From: JBEIJQ01 sp040380145
GTDB taxonomy: Bacteria; Bacteroidota; Bacteroidia; Chitinophagales; Saprospiraceae
NCBI GenBank assembly: GCA_040380145.1
Contig: JBEIJQ010000052.1
Coordinates: 1 to 19,316, forward strand
DNA length: 19,316 nt
Direction: 5' to 3'
Shown: positions 7,350-14,739 of the stretch, one piece after another
Position numbering within the stretch: position 1 is the first letter of the stretch
Layout of the letters: each line of letters starts with the position of its first letter
Notes under the pieces: generated by a model
Databases searched by the model: none
The model's input: the letters and a program-made list of their open reading frames with translations, nothing else
What the model was told of the DNA's origin: nothing
Position numbers and translations under genes: made by a program

Positions 7350-8282
7350 ATGAAGAAATTGTTTTCGTTGTTTCTGTTGGGCGGTTTGGTTGCCCTCTCC
7401 TTTACTGCATGTAAGACCGAGAAAAACGTGGTGGGCATCGCCGAAGACGATGCGCGCTTTACAACCTTGGTCAGCGCGCTCAACCGCGCCGGATTGGTTT
7501 CCGTGCTGGAAGGCGACGGTCCCTTCACCGTGTTTGCGCCTACGAACGAAGCCTTTACTGCTTTCTTGACGGCCAACAACTTTGCCAGCATCAACGATGT
7601 GCCGGTGCCCGTGCTCACCCAGGTGCTGCTCAACCACGTGGTGGTCGGTGAAGTCCTTTCCACCGATTTGACCACTGGATATATCAATACCGAAGCATAT
7701 TATGGCGCTGAAATGTCCAAAAAGCTCAGCATGTACGTGAGCGTCAGCGCCGCCGGCGTTCGCCTCAACGGTGTGGCCAATGTGACCCAGCCCGACCTGC
7801 AGGGAACCAACGGCGTCGTGCACGTCGTGGACGCTGTGATCGGCCTGCCGACCGTGGTCACCCACGCCGCCGCCAACCCCAACTTCACCAGCTTGGTGGC
7901 TGCTGTCAGCCGCGGCGACCTTACGGCAAATTATGTGAACGTTCTGTCAGGTACGGGCCCCTTCACGGTGTTCGCCCCGACGAACGATGCCTTCGCCGCT
8001 CTGCTGGGCGTCCTCGGCCTCGCCACCGTCAACGATGTGCCCGCAGCGACCCTCGAAGGCGTGCTGCTGTACCACGTGGTCGGCGGCAACGTGCGTTCCG
8101 GTGACCTCAGCAACGGTCAAGTGGTGACTGCCCTCAACACCTCGACCTTCACGGTCAACATCAACGGCACCAACGTGACGCTCGACACGGGCGGCAATGC
8201 CACCAACGTGGCCGTAGTGGCTACCGACGTGCAGTGCGCCAACGGCGTGATCCACGTGGTGGACCAAGTGATGCTTCCCTGA
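7350..8282 (+). CDS. Lipoprotein with two fasciclin (FAS1) domains
   Basis: This 310-residue protein begins with a lipoprotein signal: a basic start, a hydrophobic stretch, then SFTAC with Cys at 21. The -3 position is Phe, a mild departure from the usual lipobox. Two FAS1 domains follow, at about 28-168 and 172-310. Each has the hallmark GPFTVFAPTN(E/D)AF, a VLLxHVV block, and a closing NGVxHVVD(A/Q)V. FAS1 domains mediate adhesion or carbohydrate/protein contacts, and in Bacteroidota such lipoproteins sit on the outer membrane. It appears to be a single-gene unit, with a 348-bp gap before it and a strong terminator after it. The start at 7350 is fixed by the signal peptide. Confidence 0.93.
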   Translation: MKKLFSLFLLGGLVALSFTACKTEKNVVGIAEDDARFTTLVSALNRAGLVSVLEGDGPFTVFAPTNEAFTAFLTANNFASINDVPVPVLTQVLLNHVVVGEVLSTDLTTGYINTEAYYGAEMSKKLSMYVSVSAAGVRLNGVANVTQPDLQGTNGVVHVVDAVIGLPTVVTHAAANPNFTSLVAAVSRGDLTANYVNVLSGTGPFTVFAPTNDAFAALLGVLGLATVNDVPAATLEGVLLYHVVGGNVRSGDLSNGQVVTALNTSTFTVNINGTNVTLDTGGNATNVAVVATDVQCANGVIHVVDQVMLP

Positions 8283-8305
8283 TCCCTCTAAGATCGGTTG
8301 CATCC

Positions 8306-8339
8306 AAAAGGCCCCGGAAGTTTCTTCCGGGGCTTTTTT
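8306..8339 (+). terminator. Intrinsic terminator after the fasciclin gene
   Basis: A 9-bp GC-rich stem GCCCCGGAA / TTCCGGGGC with a 5-nt loop (8320-8324) is followed by six T residues. A 5' A-run facing the T-run could make it work in both directions. It starts 24 bp after the stop codon. Confidence 0.9.
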
Positions 8340-8399
8340 GTTGGGCAAAAAACCACTTGATCGGTTCGCGTGTTTAGTTGCTTTGTAAATGCTTGCACC

Positions 8400-8909
8400 A
8401 TGGATGAAAAACCGCTTGTGAACCGCGTCGCCAACAGCGGCATCGCCACGATCGACCTCGAACATTACTTTCCCGCGGAGGAAATCGTGTCCTTCGACCT
8501 CAAAGATTATCTTTTCCACGGGCTGATCCTCAAGGAAAAAGATTTCCGCGAAGCGTTGGACAACCTCGACTGGGAACAATTCCGGGGAAAGCGGCTCGCC
8601 GTCCATTGTTCCACCGACGCGATCGTGCCGATGTGGGCGTTCCAGTTGGTGGCCGTCCAAGCGCAGCCTTTTGCCGTGGACGTGTATTATGGGCCGCCCG
8701 CACAGGCCTTGGACCAATACTACCGCGATGCGCTGTCCAAACAGGATTGGGGCCATTTGGCCGATCAGCGGGTGGTCGTCAAGGGTTGCAGCGACAAGCC
8801 GGTGCCGCCCTCGGCGTATTTGGAGGCCGCCCGTCTGCTGCGTCCGTTGGTCAAAAGCCTGATGTTCGGGGAGCCTTGTTCCACGGTGCCCCTTTTCAAG
8901 AAAAAGTGA
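8400..8909 (+). CDS. DUF2480 family protein
   Basis: This 169-residue protein matches the DUF2480 family throughout: LVNRVANSGIATIDLEHYFP near the start, DLKDYLFHGLILKEKDFREA at about 38-57, then a HCSTDAIVP block, a VVVKGCSDKPVPPSAY block and a LMFGEPCSTVPLFKK end. I associate the family with Bacteroidota and know of no established function. Conserved Cys residues (in CST, KGC and EPC) hint at a metal or redox role; that is inference. An in-frame ATG 30 bp upstream is not used here, because the family begins at or near MDEKPLVNRV. It follows the terminator of the fasciclin gene. It converges on the papain-like protease gene with only 15 bp between the two stops. Confidence 0.92.
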   Translation: MDEKPLVNRVANSGIATIDLEHYFPAEEIVSFDLKDYLFHGLILKEKDFREALDNLDWEQFRGKRLAVHCSTDAIVPMWAFQLVAVQAQPFAVDVYYGPPAQALDQYYRDALSKQDWGHLADQRVVVKGCSDKPVPPSAYLEAARLLRPLVKSLMFGEPCSTVPLFKKK

Positions 8910-8924
8910 ACTTGTGGCCCTTCT

Positions 8925-10379
8925 TTAGGGCAGGTGTTCCATTTCGAGGACCATCATCACGGCGGATTCCGGTTTGCCCTTGGCGTCGAAGCCCATTGCA
9001 CCTTGATCGAAACGGATCTGGGAAATGCCGAGAAAACGATTGCCCAAGCCGCGCTGTACTTTCTCGGCGAACGTACCGCCTTGTGCATCGTTTTTGACGG
9101 AGTTGATCAATTCGCTTATTTTCAGGGGCTTTTTGGAATAAAGAACGCACAGGTGGTCGGTGCCCACCGTTTTGTCCATCTTGATGAAAGCGGTTTCGCT
9201 GGGCAGCGCGATGGCGGCCTCGCGGTAGTTGAGGGCAGCACTGACGCCTTCTTTGTGGGGAAAAAGTTTGAACACCTCGCCGGTGGCATCCGAGCCGATC
9301 ACATAGACGAAGGCCGGTTCGGTGCTTTCGACCATCAGCCGGAAGCGCGTACCGGAGCGATATCCCTGCACGGTCCGATAGGTATGGCCCTGTTTGGCGT
9401 ACCGGGCCTGGATCTCTTCGCCGCCTTCCCGTACGAGGCGCATCTTGCCGGACAAGGGCAGATCGTACCCGTGCGCAGCCGCGCCCTGTGCGGGCTCAGG
9501 CCTTTGGGGCACCATTTTTATCAGTTCATAAGCACCGGCGCATGCCCGTTCGAAATCGGAAAACCGGATCCAACCGAAACCTTTGTCGCCCCAACTTTCG
9601 CCCCAACTGTTCATCACCTCGAAGGCCCCGCCGTGCAACTCCTGATCGTAGCCGATCACCGTCAGCGCGTGGTGGCCGAGGTAGCGGTCTTCCGTCCCGC
9701 TCCAAAGGCCCTCCGCCGAAAGTTGCATGAAGGATTCGTAGCACTGGAGGACCGCGATCACCGGACTTCCCTCCGAAAGGCTTTTTTTGGCCAGGGCCGT
9801 CAGGGTTATCCCCTGTTCGGGGTACGGTAGCAGAATCTTGAACCCTTCGATCAGCCCCGCGTAGGGTTTGGCCCGTTCCCGGACCCCGGCGTCCACGGGC
9901 GCCTCGCAGTCGAACGGAAAATCCTCGAAGCGCGCGCAACCCTGTCGCACGAGGCTGTCGAGCGCTTGGTGCACGAAGACGGGGGCCATGCAATCCTCGC
10001 CCGCCCGGATCTGGTTGTACACGTAGGAGGGAGAAAATGGGTTGATCTTGATCTCGTCGGCAGTCTGCCATTGTACACCGGGGTTCACTGCCGCCACGAT
10101 GCTGAACGCCGCGTAGGCCGTGGACCACCCCACACAGGTATTGTACGGGGCCTGGTTGCGCACGGGCGGACAAAAGCGCCGGTAGGAAATTTTCGGGGGA
10201 ACGGCGAAACTGCGCGCTACCAAGGGTGCCGTCCTCGGAAGCGAGCGGTGCACGGCCGGATCGAACGAACAGCCGAGCGGAAAGGCCGCGGCCCCCGGAT
10301 TTTGGGCGGACGCGGAAACGGACAGGGCAAGGGCGGCCCCGAAAAGGAGACCGGCCAAAGAACGCGTATCAAAGGTCAT
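8925..10379 (-). CDS. Secreted papain-like (C1-type) cysteine protease with DUF4384-like C-terminal domain
   Basis: The start at 10379 gives 484 residues with a signal peptide (cleavage likely after about residue 26, at SASAQ). The frame extends further upstream only through the preceding gene's tail. The papain fold shows a Gln at 76, the catalytic Cys at 82 in NTCVGWSTAY, His at 237 in GHHALTVIGYD and Asn at 257 in VMNSWGESWGDKGFGWI. The usual CGSCW is replaced by CVGW, a form I have seen in other bacterial members. Residues about 331-420 (RSGTRFRLMV, AFVYVIGSDATGEVFKLFPH) match DUF4384, a beta-rich domain often found with bacterial caspases and kinases. The gene lies 19 bp after a caspase-family gene, so the two probably share a transcript. 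Substrate unknown. Confidence 0.88.
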   Translation of the reverse strand: MTFDTRSLAGLLFGAALALSVSASAQNPGAAAFPLGCSFDPAVHRSLPRTAPLVARSFAVPPKISYRRFCPPVRNQAPYNTCVGWSTAYAAFSIVAAVNPGVQWQTADEIKINPFSPSYVYNQIRAGEDCMAPVFVHQALDSLVRQGCARFEDFPFDCEAPVDAGVRERAKPYAGLIEGFKILLPYPEQGITLTALAKKSLSEGSPVIAVLQCYESFMQLSAEGLWSGTEDRYLGHHALTVIGYDQELHGGAFEVMNSWGESWGDKGFGWIRFSDFERACAGAYELIKMVPQRPEPAQGAAAHGYDLPLSGKMRLVREGGEEIQARYAKQGHTYRTVQGYRSGTRFRLMVESTEPAFVYVIGSDATGEVFKLFPHKEGVSAALNYREAAIALPSETAFIKMDKTVGTDHLCVLYSKKPLKISELINSVKNDAQGGTFAEKVQRGLGNRFLGISQIRFDQGAMGFDAKGKPESAVMMVLEMEHLP

Positions 10380-10398
10380 GGGCGGTTTTTTGGGGTGG

Positions 10399-11904
10399 TT
10401 AGGGCACGAAATAAAAATCGGACTCGATGGAGGAGTTTTCCCAAGGGATCTGGGCTCCTTTCGACAGTTTGCGGACGCTGGAGCGCACCTGCTTGAAAAC
10501 ATCCTCGATACGCAGCCCGGGCGTCTTGATGGTCTTGAGCAGTTCCTGTGTGTACAGTCCGTTGGTGCCCTCGCCGTCGGAGGCGACGGAGCCCGGGGCC
10601 GTGGAGTAGGCGATGAAGGTGCCGGCGGGCACCCGTTCGATGGCGGTCAGCCCGGCGGCGGAGGCGGTGGGCGCGCCTGCCGGCTGGAACTTTTCGGCGT
10701 AGGGATTGTCGCGGCAGGCATCCAAGATGATGATGTTCATCGGATTGGCGGCAAATTCCATTTCCACGACCATACGGCCCATGTCCACGGCCTCGTATTC
10801 GAGATCGGCCTCTTTGCGGATGTCCGCGCCGACGGGCAGCAGGTAATTGTTGCCTCGGGCCTGTATGCCGTGTCCGGAAAAGTAGAACATGCCCGTTCCG
10901 CCCCTTTCCTTGATGCGCATCCCGAATTCCCGGAAGGCTTTTTTCATCTGCAATTGGTCGGCGTTGAGCAACAGCGTCACTTCGAAGCCCAGTTCTTCCA
11001 AGGCCTTTGCCATGGCCGTGGCATCGTTGACGGAATTTTTCAGGGGAACATCCTTGTAATCGGTATTGCCGATCACCAGTGCCGTACGGGCATCTCTCGC
11101 CACGGGCGCGGCCTGCGCCGCCGCTTTTTCGTTGTAGGTGATCACCTTGGATTCGGAAACGGCCACGAGGCCGTCGGCATTGGTCACCTTGATCTCGATC
11201 ACATTGGGGCCCACTTGCAGGGGAACGGCCCGCTTGAGGGTGTTCGGACACTCGCCTTCTTCTTCGACCACGAAGCCCCGATTGGCCATGTACGGGCGCT
11301 TGTTCAGAAAATACTCCACGAGCCGTATCTCCGAAAGGCTCTGCACGCAGGCCTTGATCTCGTATTCCGCGACGCCGGTCACCTCTTCCATCGAGGGAGT
11401 GATCCATTGGATCACCGGGGTCTTGGCCACCACGGCGGGCGCCATCTTGGTCGAATCCACGCCTCTTTTCACATTTTCGAGGCCCTGCTTGCGGACGGTG
11501 ACCTGCACGGCCTTGCCGTCTTCGAAGCGCCCCTCTTGGATCAGGCCTTGGGCAGTGATGTACATGCCGTAACCGTGGCGCTTGTTGTGGAAATAGTCGC
11601 CGACATACATGTCGCCCTCGGGCCAAGTGAAGGTGCCGTACCCGTGCCGTTCGTCGTCTTGGTATTGACCGCTGTACACACACTTGTTGGCATAGGTATA
11701 GGTGCCCTGCCCGTGCATCTTGCCGTCCTTCCAATCGCCCTTGTAGCAATCGCCGTTGTCGTATTCGTACACGCCGTAGCCATTCAGACAGTCGCCCTGC
11801 GTGCACTTGCCGCCCAACAATATGTTGGTGGGGGTCTGCGCGCCGATCGTTCCAAAGAAGGCGAACAGCAGGAAAAAGGACAAGGAGAGTGCGGTAGGTT
11901 TCAT
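10399..11904 (-). CDS. Secreted MORN-repeat, Ig-like, caspase-family (C14) protease
   Basis: The start at 11904 is chosen because it opens directly into a signal peptide (residues 1-22). The protein has 501 residues. About four MORN repeats lie at 41-131 (for example GYGVYEYDNGDCYKGDW and GYGTFTWPEGDMYVGDY). A beta-rich Ig-like segment lies at about 162-258. The caspase domain begins at RTALVIGNTDY (273-283). The catalytic dyad is present: His345 in YFSGHGIQ and Cys397 in IILDACRDNP. The small-subunit end carries NGLYTQELL and PWENSSIESDFYF, typical of bacterial caspases. MORN repeats bind lipids or proteins elsewhere and may hold the protein at the envelope. It is the first gene of a pair with the papain-like protease. 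Confidence 0.92.
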   Translation of the reverse strand: MKPTALSLSFFLLFAFFGTIGAQTPTNILLGGKCTQGDCLNGYGVYEYDNGDCYKGDWKDGKMHGQGTYTYANKCVYSGQYQDDERHGYGTFTWPEGDMYVGDYFHNKRHGYGMYITAQGLIQEGRFEDGKAVQVTVRKQGLENVKRGVDSTKMAPAVVAKTPVIQWITPSMEEVTGVAEYEIKACVQSLSEIRLVEYFLNKRPYMANRGFVVEEEGECPNTLKRAVPLQVGPNVIEIKVTNADGLVAVSESKVITYNEKAAAQAAPVARDARTALVIGNTDYKDVPLKNSVNDATAMAKALEELGFEVTLLLNADQLQMKKAFREFGMRIKERGGTGMFYFSGHGIQARGNNYLLPVGADIRKEADLEYEAVDMGRMVVEMEFAANPMNIIILDACRDNPYAEKFQPAGAPTASAAGLTAIERVPAGTFIAYSTAPGSVASDGEGTNGLYTQELLKTIKTPGLRIEDVFKQVRSSVRKLSKGAQIPWENSSIESDFYFVP

Positions 11905-11983
11905 ATCTCGACAAGTGTTGGACAAATGGGGAAAAAACAGTTGCAGGACAGCGGAAACGGCGGATCGAAAACAATCCCACCAG

Positions 11984-11993
11984 TCATTAATGA
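11984..11993. promoter_or_regulatory. 10-bp palindrome upstream of the caspase gene
   Basis: TCATTAATGA is self-complementary and lies 80 bp upstream of the caspase start, in a 139-bp gap. A short palindrome like this may be a regulator site or chance. Confidence 0.22.
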
Positions 11994-12025
11994 TGGTTCC
12001 CGCCCTTTCGTTACCTCAAATTTCT

Positions 12026-12043
12026 TTTTTTTTCGAAAAAAAA
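12026..12043. repeat. T8-CG-A8 palindrome directly after the aroA stop codon
   Basis: Eight T, CG, eight A. It begins at the base next to the aroA stop codon (TAA on the minus strand at 12046-12044). It is almost identical to the palindrome at the other end of aroA. As RNA it could fold only into a weak A-U hairpin. Confidence 0.85.
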
Positions 12044-13324
12044 TTAAAAAACCGCTTCCATAGCGAAGCCGAGGCCTTCCAAAGCGTGCCAAAAACCGGG
12101 GAAGGACTTGTTGGTCACCGATGGATGCTGCACCAGGATCCCGTCCGTCGTCCGGCACATCAACGCCATCGAAAGGGCCATCCGGTGGTCGCCGTAGGTG
12201 TCCACTGTCACCGGGCCCGTTGGCGGCGGCGACACCTGCCGGCCCTGCCAAACGGCCTTGGAGCCGCGGGCGGGCGCAAATCCGTAGCCGAACTTGGCCA
12301 ACTCTCTCTGCAGTGCAGCGGTCCGATCGGTTTCCTTGGCCGACAGGGTGCCGAGGCCGGCAAATCGCCCCGGCGTGCCCGTGGCGGCACACAGCGCGAC
12401 CATTGTCTGCGCGAGGTCGGGGCAATCGGAAAAATCGTGCCGAAAAAAATCCGGTCGCGATCCGCCACGGCCCAGCACCACCGGTCCGTCGGCGCTCCAG
12501 CGGGTCTCGGCGCCGAACGGCGCGGCCAGCGAACGCACGACTGAATCGCCCTGCAGGCTGTCGGCCCGCAGTCCGGGCAGGTGCAGTTCGGAACCTTCGA
12601 ACAGGGCGGCGAGCGCAAAAAAATACGAGGCGCCAGACCAATCCGCCTCGATTTCCAAGGGGGTGGGGCGATAGGGGCCCGGAGCGACGAACAGGTCCCG
12701 GCCCACTTGGCGGACGCCGGCGCCGAAGTGCCGCATCAGGCCCACGGTCATCCGGATGTAGGGCGCGGAGGCCACCGGGCCGGTGAGTTTCAGGTGAAGG
12801 CCGCCCGGCAGGGTAGGGGCTACCATCAGCAGCGCGGAAACGAACTGGCTGCTCACGGAGGCGTCCACGGACAGCGCGGCGGCCGAGGTCGGCATTGGGC
12901 GGGGCGGTCCGATCCGCAGGGGCGGGAAACCTTCTTTTTCGGCGTACCGGATATCGGCGCCCAAGCGGCGCAGGGCCTCCACCAGAGGTGCGATGGGCCT
13001 TTCGCGCAGCCTCTCGGAGCCGGTCAGCCATTGGGTGCCCGGCCGAAAGGCGAGCAGCGCGGCCAAAAAGCGCAGAGTGGTGCCGCCGTGTCCGCAATCG
13101 TATGTTTCGGAATTGTGTTCGAGCAGTTGCGCCAGGATGCGCGTGTCGTCGGCCCGGGAAAGCCCTTCGATCGGGAACGGCTCCGGACAGAGCGAGCGGA
13201 TCGCGAGGGCCCGGTTGCTCAGGCTTTTGGATCGTTCCAAGGCGACCGTCCCCCGGAGCGGGCCTTCGGGCGGGCGCAAGAGGAGCGTTTTCGGTGGATC
13301 GGCGGGCGTTGGGGCCGGGCGCAT
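12044..13324 (-). CDS. aroA: 3-phosphoshikimate 1-carboxyvinyltransferase (EPSP synthase)
   Basis: This enzyme joins phosphoenolpyruvate to shikimate-3-phosphate, the sixth step of the shikimate pathway to aromatic amino acids. The protein has 426 residues, the usual length. Visible signatures: ERSKSLSNRALAIRSL with the substrate-binding Lys at 33, GHGGTTLRFLAALLA (PEP-binding loop; many homologues have NAGTT here), SVSSQFVSALLM, DTYGDHRMALSMAL and the C-terminal VTNKSFPGFW. The start at 13324 is chosen because upstream codons in this frame are only a shadow of the adaptor gene. It lies 26 bp after the adaptor gene's stop and is probably read from the same transcript, an unusual partner for an efflux system. 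T/A palindromes abut both its start and stop codons. Confidence 0.93.
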   Translation of the reverse strand: MRPAPTPADPPKTLLLRPPEGPLRGTVALERSKSLSNRALAIRSLCPEPFPIEGLSRADDTRILAQLLEHNSETYDCGHGGTTLRFLAALLAFRPGTQWLTGSERLRERPIAPLVEALRRLGADIRYAEKEGFPPLRIGPPRPMPTSAAALSVDASVSSQFVSALLMVAPTLPGGLHLKLTGPVASAPYIRMTVGLMRHFGAGVRQVGRDLFVAPGPYRPTPLEIEADWSGASYFFALAALFEGSELHLPGLRADSLQGDSVVRSLAAPFGAETRWSADGPVVLGRGGSRPDFFRHDFSDCPDLAQTMVALCAATGTPGRFAGLGTLSAKETDRTAALQRELAKFGYGFAPARGSKAVWQGRQVSPPPTGPVTVDTYGDHRMALSMALMCRTTDGILVQHPSVTNKSFPGFWHALEGLGFAMEAVF

Positions 13325-13343
13325 TTTTTTTTCGAAAAAAAAA
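13324..13343. repeat. T9-CG-A9 palindrome overlapping the aroA start codon
   Basis: Nine T, CG, nine A, perfectly self-complementary. On the minus strand the last A of the run is the A of the aroA ATG. It fills most of the 26-bp gap to the adaptor gene. The A-run may help ribosome loading, since Bacteroidota favour A-rich leaders over Shine-Dalgarno sites. Confidence 0.85.
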
Positions 13344-13350
13344 GAGGGGA

Positions 13351-14691
13351 TCAATCTTTTTTGCCCCCATCGGCCTCGAACAGTTCTTTTTCGTCCACCA
13401 CGGTGATCTTCAGACCGTTCTTGAGCTTGTTTTTGACCACGGTATAGGGGCCGGTGACCACCGTTTCGCCGGCGTTCAGGCCGCTGAGGACTTGGATGAA
13501 CTCGCTGTCTTGGATCCCCGTTTTGACCGTCCGTTGGGAGACCGTGTCGCCGGAGACTACGAACACGCATTCGCGGATTTCTTCCAGGGGGGAGGTTTTC
13601 AGCGAATCGGCCTCGCGGGTGGTGACGGCCTGCAGGGGCACGCTCAGCACATTCGTGAGCGTTTCGGTTCGGATATCGGCGGCGGCGGACATGCCGGGCA
13701 GGAAGGGCGCTTTTCGGTTGGGGCCCAACAGATCGGCGTATGAACTTTCCAGCAGGTGGATCTTGACCACGAAATTGGTCACTTTGTCGGAACTGACCGC
13801 GGCGAGGGCGCCCGTTTCGAGGTTGGCTGCGGAGTTGGCGATGTGGGTGACGATGCCCCGGAACTTGCGGCCCGGGTAGGCGTCCACTTCGATGTCGGAA
13901 GTATCGCCCTCGCGGACGCGCAGCACTTCGGTCTCGCTGACATCCACGCGGACTTCCAGCGCGTTCATGTTGGCGATGCGCATGATCTCGGTGCCGGCCA
14001 TTTGGATCGTGCCCACCACTTGTTCGCCCTTCTTTTTGTTGAGCTTCGACACCACGCCGTTCATCGGGGCGTAGATGGCGGTGCGGGTCAGGTTTTCGCG
14101 GGATTCCTTGACAGTGGCCTCGGCGCTTTTCACATTGAACTCGGCGGTCTTGATGCTCTGTTTGGCCGATTCTACGGTCGCCTGTGCGGAATTGAACGCG
14201 TTGCGCGAGGCGTCCAGGTCGGCAGCGGCGATGACCCCGTCCTTGAACAGTTGTTCGTTGCGGTCGCGGACCTGCCGGGCGTTTTCGAGTTGGGCCTCTG
14301 CTTGGCGCAACTGGGCCTGGAGCGTGGCCACTTGGGCGCGCGCGCCGCTCACGGCCGATTCGGTGCGCTCCACGATGGGTTCGATGGCATCGGCGTCGAT
14401 GCGGCATAGCAGTTGTCCCTCGCGGACGGAATCGCCTTCCTCGACCAGCATTTCCACGAGGGTGCCCGATACGTCGGAGGTGATGGCCACTTCTGTCTCG
14501 GGGTAGATCTTTCCGGTGCCGGACACGGTCTGCACGAGGGTGCGCGCAGCCGCTTGGGCGGCGCTCACCGAGGTGGAGTCTTTGCCTTTTCCCCTGAAAA
14601 AGACAAAATAGACCAAGATTCCCGCGGCGAGGACGCCGAGCAGGATGTACCAACGGATGTTTCGTTTTTTGTTGGTCGGACGATAATTCAT
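13351..14691 (-). CDS. Efflux periplasmic adaptor (HlyD/MacA-type membrane fusion protein)
   Basis: This 446-residue protein has a basic start and one membrane span at about 14-32. The first biotinyl-lipoyl half follows (SGTLVEMLVEEGDSVREGQL, about 75-95). A long alpha-helical coiled coil rich in Ala, Gln and Glu spans about 100-205. The second lipoyl half (IYAPMNGVVSKLNKKKGEQV) and beta-barrel/membrane-proximal segments complete it. It would bridge an inner-membrane pump and the TolC-type channel encoded 48 bp upstream. The layout resembles MacA-like adaptors of ABC exporters, but no ABC permease or RND pump lies in the window, so the pump type is open. The start at 14691 gives the expected short cytoplasmic tail (MNYRPTNKKRNIRW). 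Confidence 0.92.
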   Translation of the reverse strand: MNYRPTNKKRNIRWYILLGVLAAGILVYFVFFRGKGKDSTSVSAAQAAARTLVQTVSGTGKIYPETEVAITSDVSGTLVEMLVEEGDSVREGQLLCRIDADAIEPIVERTESAVSGARAQVATLQAQLRQAEAQLENARQVRDRNEQLFKDGVIAAADLDASRNAFNSAQATVESAKQSIKTAEFNVKSAEATVKESRENLTRTAIYAPMNGVVSKLNKKKGEQVVGTIQMAGTEIMRIANMNALEVRVDVSETEVLRVREGDTSDIEVDAYPGRKFRGIVTHIANSAANLETGALAAVSSDKVTNFVVKIHLLESSYADLLGPNRKAPFLPGMSAAADIRTETLTNVLSVPLQAVTTREADSLKTSPLEEIRECVFVVSGDTVSQRTVKTGIQDSEFIQVLSGLNAGETVVTGPYTVVKNKLKNGLKITVVDEKELFEADGGKKD

Positions 14692-14706
14692 GATCGGTGG
14701 GGGAAA

Positions 14707-14719
14707 TTTTTTTTCAAAA
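14707..14719. repeat. T8-C-A4 element between the TolC and adaptor genes
   Basis: Eight T, C, four A: a degenerate version of the T/CG/A palindromes around aroA. The same 13-mer recurs at 17641-17653. It lies in the 48-bp gap between the TolC-type and adaptor genes. Confidence 0.5.
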
Positions 14720-14739
14720 CAAGTTCAACGGGAATGCGG

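Noticed and set aside
13325..14653. Extension of aroA to an 869-codon frame
   Set aside because: The extra part is an out-of-frame shadow of the adaptor gene; aroA homology begins just after the ATG at 13324.
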